The translations under genes and the position numbers were made by a program. Below the pieces are notes generated by a model. The model searched no databases. It saw only the letters and a program-made list of their open reading frames with translations, and had not been told where the DNA came from. Positions 6,846-13,717 of a stretch of DNA of 15,475 nt are shown here, piece by piece. Each line of letters begins with the position of its first letter. Positions within the stretch are counted from its first letter, which is position 1. The DNA comes from Paracoccaceae bacterium. Lineage in GTDB: Bacteria > Pseudomonadota > Alphaproteobacteria > Rhodobacterales > Rhodobacteraceae. Location: contig WFQA01000220.1 in NCBI GenBank assembly GCA_015487255.1, positions 1-15,475 of the forward strand. The letters are read 5' to 3'.

Positions 6846-7625
6846 TTATTCACGGCTTGGGGTATGTGGCATTTGCCTGATCTGCAAACCAGACCCTTGC
6901 AGCGCCGTTCGGATCGCCCCTGCCATGGCGCGGGCCTGCCGGTTATCCCCGTGCAGGCAGACCGTATCAATCCGCGCTTTTACATGCTTGCCGGATGCGG
7001 TGATGATCGCCCCGGCCTGCAGCATTTCAACCACCCGCGCGGCGGCCTTTTGCGCATCATGGATCACCGCGCCGGGCAGGGCGCGGCTTTGCAATGTGGC
7101 GTCGTCATTATAGGTGCGGTCGGCGTATATTTCGCCCGCCCATGCGCCACCCAGTGCTTTTGCCGCCTGCTGTTGTGCGGTGTTTGGCATGGTCACCAGA
7201 ATGATTTTTGGCGCAATTTCCAATGCCGCCCCATAGCAAAACCGGGCCAGCGCCAGATCTTCCGACGCCATGTTGGCCAAGGCCCCGTGCAGCTTGAAAT
7301 GCCGGATATGCCCGCCTGAGGCCCGGGCCATGGCCTGCGCCGCCCCGAGCTGATAGCGGATCAGGTTTTGCAGGCTTTCGCCGGGCAGTTCCATGCGGCG
7401 GCGGCCAAAGCCCTGCAGATCGGCAAAGCCGGGATGCGCCCCCAGCCCCACCCCCTTTTCAAGCGCCATGCGCATGGTGCTGGCCATCACATCCGGGTCC
7501 GAGGCATGAAAGCCGCAGGCGATATTGGCCGAACTGACGATCTCCAGCAAGGCCGCGTCATCCCCCATCTGCCATGCGCCGAAGGATTCGCCCATATCGG
7601 CGTTGAGATCAATATATCGGGTCAT
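6846..7625 (-). CDS. pxpA: 5-oxoprolinase subunit A (LamB/YcsF family)
   Basis: This is a 259-residue cytoplasmic protein of the LamB/YcsF family, subunit A of the ATP-dependent 5-oxoprolinase PxpABC, which opens 5-oxo-L-proline to L-glutamate. It shows the family signature YIDLNADMGESFGAW at 4-18, then NIACGFHASDPDVM at 34-47, GLGAHPGFADLQGFGRR at 60-76, and a KLHGALANMASED segment where most members have KPHGALYN. ADRTYNDDATL and the late ICLHGD-like stretch (TVCLHGDNRQA) are also present. The ATG at 7625 lies one base after the pxpC stop and about 8 bases after GGAGG. The longer in-frame start at 7694 would overlap pxpC deeply and adds nothing conserved. It is the last gene of the pxpB-pxpC-pxpA operon. 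Confidence 0.94.
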   Translation of the reverse strand: MTRYIDLNADMGESFGAWQMGDDAALLEIVSSANIACGFHASDPDVMASTMRMALEKGVGLGAHPGFADLQGFGRRRMELPGESLQNLIRYQLGAAQAMARASGGHIRHFKLHGALANMASEDLALARFCYGAALEIAPKIILVTMPNTAQQQAAKALGGAWAGEIYADRTYNDDATLQSRALPGAVIHDAQKAAARVVEMLQAGAIITASGKHVKARIDTVCLHGDNRQARAMAGAIRTALQGSGLQIRQMPHTPSRE

Positions 7626-7626
7626 G

Positions 7627-8640
7627 TCATGGTTCCTCCGCGCCGGTGATTGCGCCGCTGATAAGTTGATAAGAGAGCAAGTCGGGGATGTCACGCGGGT
7701 TGCGGATCAGCGCCCGGCGCTGCCTGCCCAGTTCGTCCAGCACCTGCGCTTCGGGTGCAGCACTTTCCAATGCTTCCTCCAGCGAGACAAACCGAAAAGC
7801 CAGCGCCACGCCGGGCGCGGCCTGCGCCACCACCGGCAGGTCTTGCGGCACAACCGTGCCGATGCGCGGATAGCCACCGGTGGTCTGGCATTCGGGCAGC
7901 AGCACAAAAGGCATGCCGTTGCCGGTCATCTGGATATCGCCGGGCACCATGATTTCCGACAGGATATCAAGCTGGCCCTTTGCGGTAAAACCCACCCCGT
8001 CAAAGCCCAGTGCCACCCCCTGCCGGTTGCCGCGCCGGTCACGCTTGAAGCTGGTGGCCTCAAAACGCCGGCGCGCTTTGGCTGAAAACCGCATGGTCTG
8101 GGCGCTGGACAAAACCCGCACCACTCCACCGGTAAAGCGCTCGGCCACCGGCAGGCACAGCCCGGTGATGTTTGACGGGTCCGGCCCGATGGGCAGGCTG
8201 CCCCCCGCCTCCAGCGCTGCGCCCAACCCGGCGGCAATGTGCCGGGAGCGGCTGCCCAGCACCGGCGGGGTATCAATGCCGCCGCCAAGATGCAAATAGC
8301 CATAAACCCCGCGCCGCGCCGCGCCAATGCTGAGCTTCTGCCCCGCCTTTGCCAAATAAACCGCATTCCAGACCAGCGGCTGCCCATCGAGCCGCGCCTG
8401 CATTGGTGCGCCGGTCAGGGCAAAGCGGGTATCCTGCGTCAGCGTGAAATCCCCGCCGAATCCGGCCATCTCCAGCGCGGCCAGTGCCGGGCTTTGCCCA
8501 AGCAATGCAGCCCCCTCCAGCAGCGCCAGCCGGTCAGCCGCCCCGCCGCGCGAAAGCCCAAAGCCCATATAGCCCGGGCGGCCGAGATCCTGCACGCTCA
8601 CCCCCGGCCCGACCCGCAGGATATCTAGCTGATGGCTCAT
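7627..8640 (-). CDS. pxpC: 5-oxoprolinase subunit C (biotin-dependent carboxyltransferase-like, KipA family)
   Basis: This 337-residue protein belongs to the KipA/PxpC family, related to the carboxyltransferase part of urea amidolyase. The N-terminus has the family pattern VGPGVSVQDLGRPGYMGFGLSRGGAAD at 10-36. FALTGAPM, GVYGYLHLGGGID and VLGSRS follow around 74-130. The C-terminal half has the usual MTGNGMPFVLLPECQTTGGYPRIGTV stretch followed by a PQDLPVVAQAAPG segment. Together with PxpA and PxpB it hydrolyses 5-oxoproline using ATP. Its ATG overlaps the pxpB stop (ATGA), and its stop is one base before the pxpA start, so the three subunits are likely made in step. Confidence 0.94.
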   Translation of the reverse strand: MSHQLDILRVGPGVSVQDLGRPGYMGFGLSRGGAADRLALLEGAALLGQSPALAALEMAGFGGDFTLTQDTRFALTGAPMQARLDGQPLVWNAVYLAKAGQKLSIGAARRGVYGYLHLGGGIDTPPVLGSRSRHIAAGLGAALEAGGSLPIGPDPSNITGLCLPVAERFTGGVVRVLSSAQTMRFSAKARRRFEATSFKRDRRGNRQGVALGFDGVGFTAKGQLDILSEIMVPGDIQMTGNGMPFVLLPECQTTGGYPRIGTVVPQDLPVVAQAAPGVALAFRFVSLEEALESAAPEAQVLDELGRQRRALIRNPRDIPDLLSYQLISGAITGAEEP

Positions 8641-9395
8641 GACAGGGCCTCATAGCTGGCTCCGCCATCGGGGGCGTTTTGCATGTTGGCGAAGGTTTCC
8701 GGGCTGACCGGCTCAAAGCGCAGCTCATCACCGGGGCGCAGCAGAAAGGGGTTTTCGCGCGCGGGGCAAAAGGCGGAAAATGCGGTTTGGCCGATATGGC
8801 GCCAGCCGGTGGGCGAGGCGGCGGAAAACAGCACCAACTGCCGGATCGCCACCGCCAGCGCCCCCTTTGGCACTTGCGGGGTCAGCCCGGTTTGGCGCGG
8901 GATATCCCAGGCTTGCGGCAATTGCCCCAGATAGGGCTGGCCCGGCGTAAACCCTATCGCCATCACCCGCAGGGTCTGGCCGGTGATCTGGCTGATCGCC
9001 TGTTGAGGCGTGCAGCCAGCCAGCGCGGCGGCCTCATCCAGTTGCGGGGCCAGCGCCCCGCCAAACACCGCCGGAATACGCCACAGACGGCGCTTTTGCG
9101 GCAAGCGCGCCGCAAACCAGTCCGCGCTATCCAACAAGCTGGTCAGCTTGGCCTTGAGCGCGGCATGGCTCAGCACCTGCGGGCAAAAGCCGATATAGAC
9201 CGAAGTGAGCGTGGTGGCACATTCCTCCACCCCGGCCCAGCTTTCCACCTTCAGCGCCGCGGCAAAAGCCAAGGCGGCGCGGTTGGCCGATTCACTCAGG
9301 CGGGGCGAAAAAGTCAGCAACATTCCCGATAATCCGATATAGGATAGGCGCGGGTATGCCATATCAGCCTGGGAAGATTCGGTTTTGGCATCCAT
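8637..9395 (-). CDS. pxpB: 5-oxoprolinase subunit B (KipI family), divergent
   Basis: This 252-residue protein is the KipI/PxpB-like subunit of the 5-oxoprolinase complex, identified by VMAIGFTPGQPYLGQLP at about 144-160, IPAVFGGALAPQLDEAA at about 107-123, VPKGALAVAI at about 175-184, SPTGWRHIGQT at about 194-204 and a final LLRPGDELRFEPVS. Several positions differ from common members: the usual PxGSVxIAGxQTGIYP block reads PKGALAVAIRQLVLFSA, and the N-terminal half is hard to align by eye. The ATG at 9395 is chosen because GGAG precedes it at a good distance. Starts at 9434, 9425 and 9362 are also possible. It is the first gene of the operon and diverges from the TRAP genes. Confidence 0.88.
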   Translation of the reverse strand: MDAKTESSQADMAYPRLSYIGLSGMLLTFSPRLSESANRAALAFAAALKVESWAGVEECATTLTSVYIGFCPQVLSHAALKAKLTSLLDSADWFAARLPQKRRLWRIPAVFGGALAPQLDEAAALAGCTPQQAISQITGQTLRVMAIGFTPGQPYLGQLPQAWDIPRQTGLTPQVPKGALAVAIRQLVLFSAASPTGWRHIGQTAFSAFCPARENPFLLRPGDELRFEPVSPETFANMQNAPDGGASYEALS

Positions 9396-9511
9396 TTTTG
9401 CGCTCCGGGGAGATTTCCCTTGCATAAGTCGCAAAACGCTGACAAAATGTCAACGTTATATCAACGTAGGGCTTTTTTACTTTTGAAAGCCACATCTGGG
9501 AGGATGAAAAC
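9396..9511. promoter_or_regulatory. Shared divergent control region of pxpBCA and the TRAP operon
   Basis: This 116-bp gap separates two divergent operons. It holds a perfect palindrome TGACAAAATGTCA (9440-9452), and right next to it a second inverted repeat ACGTT-N5-AACGT (9453-9467), which also contains a TCAACGT direct repeat. On the minus strand TTGACA (9453-9448) overlaps the first palindrome and is a perfect -35 box for pxpB, but the matching -10 is weak. For dctP no clear plus-strand promoter can be placed; GGGAGG lies just before its ATG. The overlap of palindromes with the -35 box suggests a repressor that controls both sides together. No regulator gene is adjacent. Confidence 0.5.
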
Positions 9512-10477
9512 ATGAAGATGACCTTTGCCGCCGCCTTTGCGGCCGGGCTTGCCGTGAGCGCCCCGGCCATTGCGCAGGAGTGGAACATGCCAACGCCTTA
9601 CGGCGACACCACCTTTCACACTATCAATATCCAGCAATTCGCCGCTGATGTTGCCGGGGCCACCGATGGTGGGCTGAATATCACCGTGCATTCCGCCGGC
9701 TCGCTGTTTCCCCATGCCGAGATCAAAAACGCGATTCGCTCGCGCCAGGTGCCTTTGGGCGAGTTCTTCCTTTCCCGCCTGGCCAATGACGACCTTGCTT
9801 ACGGCATAGACAGCCAGCCCTTCCTTGCCACCAGCTATGAAGACGGCGCCAAGCTCTGGGCCGCCCAGCGCCCGGTGGTTGAGGCGCTGTTGGCCGAAGA
9901 AGGGCTGAAGGTGCTGTTTGCGGTGCCATGGCCGGCACAGGGGCTTTATACCAACGGCGAAATCAAAACCGTGGATGACCTCTCGGGGCTGCGCTTCCGC
10001 GCCTATAACGCCGCGCTGGAAGAGTTTGCCACCCTTGCCGGGGCTGCGCCGGTTCAGGTGGAAGCCTCTGATATCGCACAAGCATTCGCCACCGGTCAGG
10101 TCGAGGCGATGATCACCTCTCCCTCCACCGGGGCCAATTCGAAAGCCTGGGATTTTGTCACGCATTACACCCAGATCGATGCCTGGCTGCCCAAGAACAT
10201 CGTGGTGGTAAACGCCCGCGAGTTTGATGCGCTTTCCGATGATGTGCAGGCGGCGGTGCTGGAAGCAGCGGCAGCGGCTGAAACGCGCGGCTGGGAGATG
10301 TCGATGGCTGAAGCCGCGGCCAAAACCCAGATCATGAAAGATAACGGCATCATTGTCGTTGCCCCTTCCCCCGAGTTGGTCGAAGGTTTGCAGGCCATCG
10401 GCGCAACCATGCTGGAAAACTGGAAAGCCAATGCCAGCGAAGAGGCGCTTTCCATTCTGACCGCCTATCAAAACTAG
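9512..10477 (+). CDS. dctP: TRAP transporter solute-binding subunit DctP
   Basis: This 321-residue periplasmic protein of the DctP family captures an organic acid-type solute for the TRAP importer. A signal peptide occupies residues 1-21 with cleavage at AIA|QE. The mature chain has the typical ITVHSAGSLFPHAEIKNAIRSRQVPLGEFF region at 57-86 and LYTNGEIKTVDDLSGLRFRAYNA at 145-167, where an Arg (161 or 163) is expected to form the salt bridge with the carboxylate of the ligand. VEAMITSPSTGANSKAWDFVTHY at about 192-215 follows. Start choice is supported by GGGAGG 8 bases upstream. It is the first gene of dctP-dctQ-dctM and divergent from pxpB, which points to a ligand connected with 5-oxoprolinase (inference). 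Confidence 0.94.
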   Translation: MKMTFAAAFAAGLAVSAPAIAQEWNMPTPYGDTTFHTINIQQFAADVAGATDGGLNITVHSAGSLFPHAEIKNAIRSRQVPLGEFFLSRLANDDLAYGIDSQPFLATSYEDGAKLWAAQRPVVEALLAEEGLKVLFAVPWPAQGLYTNGEIKTVDDLSGLRFRAYNAALEEFATLAGAAPVQVEASDIAQAFATGQVEAMITSPSTGANSKAWDFVTHYTQIDAWLPKNIVVVNAREFDALSDDVQAAVLEAAAAAETRGWEMSMAEAAAKTQIMKDNGIIVVAPSPELVEGLQAIGATMLENWKANASEEALSILTAYQN

Positions 10478-10483
10478 GTGCCT

Positions 10484-10511
10484 GGCCCGCGCCGGATTAA
10501 CGGTGCGGGCC
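10484..10511 (+). terminator. Intercistronic hairpin between dctP and dctQ
   Basis: GGCCCGCGCCG (10484-10494) pairs with CGGTGCGGGCC (10501-10511) over 11 bp with one G·U, around a 6-base loop GATTAA, and is followed by TTCTCC. It starts 7 bases after the dctP stop. The very stable stem with a weak T-run fits a partial terminator or an mRNA-protecting 3' end. Either would give more DctP than DctQ/M, as is usual for TRAP systems. Confidence 0.65.
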
Positions 10512-10539
10512 TTCTCCACCCCAATGAAAGAGGCCCGAT

Positions 10540-11064
10540 ATGCGGCAATTACTTGATACGGCCTACCGGGCCGCCGGGGGCATTGCCGCCTTGGCCATTC
10601 TGGGCATCTGCCTGGTGGTTTCGGCACAGGTGATCCTGAATATCATCGCGCGCATCGGCGGGCCGGGCTGGTCTTACACCATTCCTTCCTATGCGGATTT
10701 CTCCGGCTATTTTCTGGCCACCGCCTCGTTTATGGCCATGGCCTATACCTTGCGCGCGGGCGGGCATATCAGGGTGAACCTGCTGGTGCAAAACCTGCCC
10801 GCGCGTCCGCGCTGGCTGCTGGAGCTGCTGGCACTGGCCATCGGGGCGGTGATGGCGGGCTATGCCACATGGTTTGCGTATTTGCTGCTGCTGGAAAGCT
10901 ATGAATACGGCGATATGTCCACCGGGATCATAGCGATTCCGGTCTGGATTCCGCAAATGTCGATGGTGGGCGGGCTGGGGCTGCTGACTGTGGCTTTCAT
11001 TGACACACTGGTTGAGGCGCTGATGGCGCGCCAGCCGGTTTTGCGTGATGCGGGGATGGAATAA
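10540..11064 (+). CDS. dctQ: TRAP transporter small membrane subunit DctQ
   Basis: This 174-residue inner-membrane protein is the small subunit of the TRAP transporter. Four membrane helices are visible at about 12-36, 50-70, 90-115 and 133-157. The family pattern MAYTLRAGGHIRVNLLVQNLP at about 67-87 follows the second helix. GAAAGAGG precedes the ATG at 6 bases. It pairs with DctM, whose gene begins three bases after the DctQ stop. Confidence 0.92.
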   Translation: MRQLLDTAYRAAGGIAALAILGICLVVSAQVILNIIARIGGPGWSYTIPSYADFSGYFLATASFMAMAYTLRAGGHIRVNLLVQNLPARPRWLLELLALAIGAVMAGYATWFAYLLLLESYEYGDMSTGIIAIPVWIPQMSMVGGLGLLTVAFIDTLVEALMARQPVLRDAGME

Positions 11065-11067
11065 ACA

Positions 11068-12381
11068 ATGATTGAATCCATGTCTGATCCGATGATCTTT
11101 GCGGTGCTGCTCGGGCTGCTTCTCTCCCTGCTGGCCGCCGGGGTCTGGGTGGCGATTGCCCTGATGATCATGGCTTTTGTTGCCATCGCGGTATTTGCCA
11201 ACGCCCCGGAGGGGCTGGTGCTGGCGACCACGCTTTGGGGCCATAGCTATAGCTGGCCGCTGGCCGCTTTGCCGCTGTTTATCCTGATGGGTGAGATCCT
11301 GCTGCGCTCGCGTTTGAGCGAAGATATGTTTTCGGGGCTGGCCCCGTGGCTGGGCCGGGTGCCGGGGCGGCTGCTTCATGTCAATATTCTGGGCTGCGCG
11401 ATCTTTGCGGCGGTGTCCGGCTCCTCTGCTGCCACGGCTGCTACCATCGGGCGCATGTCGGTGCCCGAACTGAAGCGGCGCGGCTACCCCGAAAAGCTGA
11501 TCCTTGGCACATTGGCCGGCTCGGCCACGCTGGGGCTGCTGATTCCGCCTTCGATTATTTTAATCGTTTACGGGGTGGCAACCGAGCAATCCATCGCCCG
11601 GCTGTTTGTGGCGGGTGTGCTGCCGGGGATCATGCTGATCGGGTTGTTTGCCGGCTATGTGATGATCAAGGCCAGGCTCAATCCGGGCATGATTCCTGTC
11701 GAGGCCAAACGCTTCAGCCTTGGTGAAAAACTGCGCGCCTCCAAACGGCTGATCCCGGTATTGCTGCTGATCGGCGGGGTGATCGGCTCAATCTATACCG
11801 GGGTGGCCTCGCCGACCGATGCGGCTGCCATCGGGGTGCTGCTGGCCAGCCTGCTGGCTTTTGCCTCGGGCAATTTTGGCCGCAAACAGTTTGTTGCGGC
11901 GCTGATGTCTGCCACCAGGACCTCTTCGATGATCGCCTTTATTCTGCTGGGCGCGGCATTTTTATCGATCTCGATGGGCTTTACCGGCATCCCGCGCAAT
12001 CTGGCCGCCTGGATCGGCTCGTTTGAGCTTTCAACCTATGCGCTGCTTGCGGCCCTGACGGTGTTTTTCATTATCCTTGGCTGCTTTCTGGACGGGATCT
12101 CGGTTGTGGTGCTGACCACCTCGATCATCCTGCCAATGGTCGAGGCTTCCGGGATAGACCCGCTGTGGTTTGGTATCTATCTGGTGCTGGTGGTGGAGAT
12201 GAGCCAGATCACCCCGCCGGTGGGCTTTAATCTGTTTGTCATCCAGGGGCTGACGGGGGTAAACATATTGCGGGTTGCCGCCGCGGCCCTGCCGTTTTTC
12301 TTTTTGCTGCTGCTTGGGGCGCTGGTGATTACGGTGTTTCCATCCATCGTGACCTACCTTCCGAATGCAATGGGGAATTAG
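11068..12381 (+). CDS. dctM: TRAP transporter large permease subunit DctM
   Basis: This 437-residue inner-membrane protein is the sodium-coupled transport subunit of the TRAP system. It has about twelve hydrophobic segments and the standard landmarks LPLFILMGEILLRS at about 68-81, AVSGSSAATAATIGRMSVPEL at about 113-133, GLLIPPSIILIVYG at about 155-168, ASPTDAAAIGV at about 247-257, and QITPPVGFNLFVIQGLTG at about 381-398. The length is normal. The ATG at 11068 has GGGATGGA upstream; an in-frame ATG four codons later is an alternative. The helix hairpins around SGSSAATAA and TPPVGFNLF form the substrate and Na+ sites in this family. Confidence 0.95.
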   Translation: MIESMSDPMIFAVLLGLLLSLLAAGVWVAIALMIMAFVAIAVFANAPEGLVLATTLWGHSYSWPLAALPLFILMGEILLRSRLSEDMFSGLAPWLGRVPGRLLHVNILGCAIFAAVSGSSAATAATIGRMSVPELKRRGYPEKLILGTLAGSATLGLLIPPSIILIVYGVATEQSIARLFVAGVLPGIMLIGLFAGYVMIKARLNPGMIPVEAKRFSLGEKLRASKRLIPVLLLIGGVIGSIYTGVASPTDAAAIGVLLASLLAFASGNFGRKQFVAALMSATRTSSMIAFILLGAAFLSISMGFTGIPRNLAAWIGSFELSTYALLAALTVFFIILGCFLDGISVVVLTTSIILPMVEASGIDPLWFGIYLVLVVEMSQITPPVGFNLFVIQGLTGVNILRVAAAALPFFFLLLLGALVITVFPSIVTYLPNAMGN

Positions 12382-12633
12382 GGCCTGTTGGTATTTCAAT
12401 TTCAGGACCGGTTGTGATGTGGTTCAATCCGCCCCGACCATATAGGACACATATTTGCCTTTCGGCGAGGTGCCGGCCATGTCGGGCAATGTGACTGGCG
12501 ATATCACCCTTCAGTATACGGAGTTGTATTCCAAAAGAGATGTGCTGGCGTCAGCCGATAGTGGTTCACTTGTGGGCTTGTTGCCAGTAAACCGTTGGCT
12601 TAATAGAAGCTGAAAACAAACGGGAATACCAAA
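12382..12633. other. 252-bp intergenic stretch between dctM and nadA
   Basis: No gene is firmly supported here. There is no convincing terminator after dctM. The only coding hint is a short minus-strand frame (12424-12507), listed separately. Before nadA, TTGTTG (12579-12584) followed after 17 bp by TAATAG (12602-12607) is a poor promoter candidate, and GGGAA lies about 8 bases before the GTG start. Confidence 0.5.
12424..12507 (-). pseudogene. Possible 3' remnant of an unidentified gene (27 codons)
   Basis: The minus-strand frame ending in TGA at 12426-12424 encodes a 27-residue stretch ending TSPKGKYVSYMVGAD. It has a protein-like composition and codon use similar to the real genes, but a TGA stop lies three bases before it on the upstream side and there is no ribosome binding site. 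It reads like the C-terminal end of a larger protein whose remainder is lost. I do not recognise the family. It may equally be chance. Confidence 0.25.
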
Positions 12634-13683
12634 GTGCTCGATTTTACCCAGGTCCGAACTGTGCTCGCTGAATGCTATGACCTTGCACCCTCGCCAAAGC
12701 TGGTAGCGTCGATGCAGGATATTTACCAAAAAATGAACCGGGTGGTGCCGCCTTCGGATTGGGCAATCTATGCCCCGTTTGTGAAAGCCATTATCGAGCT
12801 GAAAAAGAAACGAAATGCGGTTATTCTGGGCCACAATTATATGACGCCGGAAATTTTTCACGGGGTGTCGGATTTTGTCGGGGACAGTTTGCAACTGGCC
12901 ATGAAGGCAACCGAGGTGGAGGCGGATGTTATTGTGCAGGCCGGCGTGCATTTTATGGCCGAAACCTCAAAGATACTCAGCCCGGAAAAGACCGTTTTAA
13001 TGCCTGATATGAATGCGGGCTGTTCTTTGGCGGAAAGCATCACAGCAGAGGGTATCGAGGAGATGCGCGCGAAATACCCCGGTGCGCCGGTGGTTTCTTA
13101 TGTGAATACCACCGCTGAAGTGAAGGCAGCCTCAGATATTTGCTGCACGTCTGCAAATGCCGTTCAGATTGTTGATGCGATGGAGGGTGATACCGTCATC
13201 ATGACGCCAGACCAGTATCTGGCGCAAAACGTGGCAAGGCTGACCAGGAAAAAAGTCGTGTTTTGGCCGGGGTCGTGCATTGTGCATGAGCTCTATACCG
13301 TGGAAGATTTGCACGCCTATCGCACGCATGACCCCGAAGTGAAAATCATCGCCCACCCCGAGTGCACTCCCGAGGTGGTGGCGGAGGCTGATTACACCGG
13401 TTCGACCAGCGGAATTCTTAACTGGATACAGGCAAACAAGCCCGCCAGGGCCATGCTGGTCACGGAATGCTCGATGGCTTCGAACATTGCCGACGAATTG
13501 CCCGACGTCGAGTTTGCCAAGCCTTGCAACATGTGCCCTTACATGAAGAAGGTCACATTGGAAAATATTCTGTATGTGCTGCACACCATGGAAAACCAGG
13601 TGGAAGTTGAACAACAGGTGGCACAAAAGGCGCGCCTGTCTGTGAACCGTATGATCGAGCTGTCACGCAAGCTTGGCCTTTGA
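12634..13683 (+). CDS. nadA: Quinolinate synthase NadA
   Basis: This 349-residue [4Fe-4S] enzyme condenses iminoaspartate with dihydroxyacetone phosphate to quinolinate in de novo NAD synthesis. The three expected cluster cysteines are visible: Cys130 in PDMNAGCSLAE, Cys215 in FWPGSCIVHE and Cys301 in PCNMCPYMKK. Substrate-binding stretches AVILGHNYM (62-70), VGDSLQLA (82-89), GVHFMAETSKIL (104-115), SYVNTTAEVKA (155-165) and AHPEC (240-244) are present. The gene starts with GTG at 12634, with GGGAA upstream. The in-frame ATG at codon 27 would be too late but loses no catalytic motif. The N-terminal 40 residues resemble those of other alphaproteobacterial NadA proteins. nadC follows 34 bp later, and no nadB lies between. 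Confidence 0.95.
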   Translation: MLDFTQVRTVLAECYDLAPSPKLVASMQDIYQKMNRVVPPSDWAIYAPFVKAIIELKKKRNAVILGHNYMTPEIFHGVSDFVGDSLQLAMKATEVEADVIVQAGVHFMAETSKILSPEKTVLMPDMNAGCSLAESITAEGIEEMRAKYPGAPVVSYVNTTAEVKAASDICCTSANAVQIVDAMEGDTVIMTPDQYLAQNVARLTRKKVVFWPGSCIVHELYTVEDLHAYRTHDPEVKIIAHPECTPEVVAEADYTGSTSGILNWIQANKPARAMLVTECSMASNIADELPDVEFAKPCNMCPYMKKVTLENILYVLHTMENQVEVEQQVAQKARLSVNRMIELSRKLGL

Positions 13684-13717
13684 TCGCGCGCTGCCCGCAA
13701 ATAGCCGGAGACCAAAC

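Noticed and set aside
9461..10627. Long open frame on the minus strand opposite dctP (388 codons)
   Set aside because: It is antisense to a clear DctP gene with signal peptide and family motifs. It is Arg/Gly/His-rich without recognisable domains, as expected of a GC-rich shadow frame.
12380..12400. Sequence after dctM resembling an insertion-sequence end
   Set aside because: GGGCCTGTTGG is reminiscent of some IS termini, but no matching inverted copy, target duplication or transposase was found in the window.
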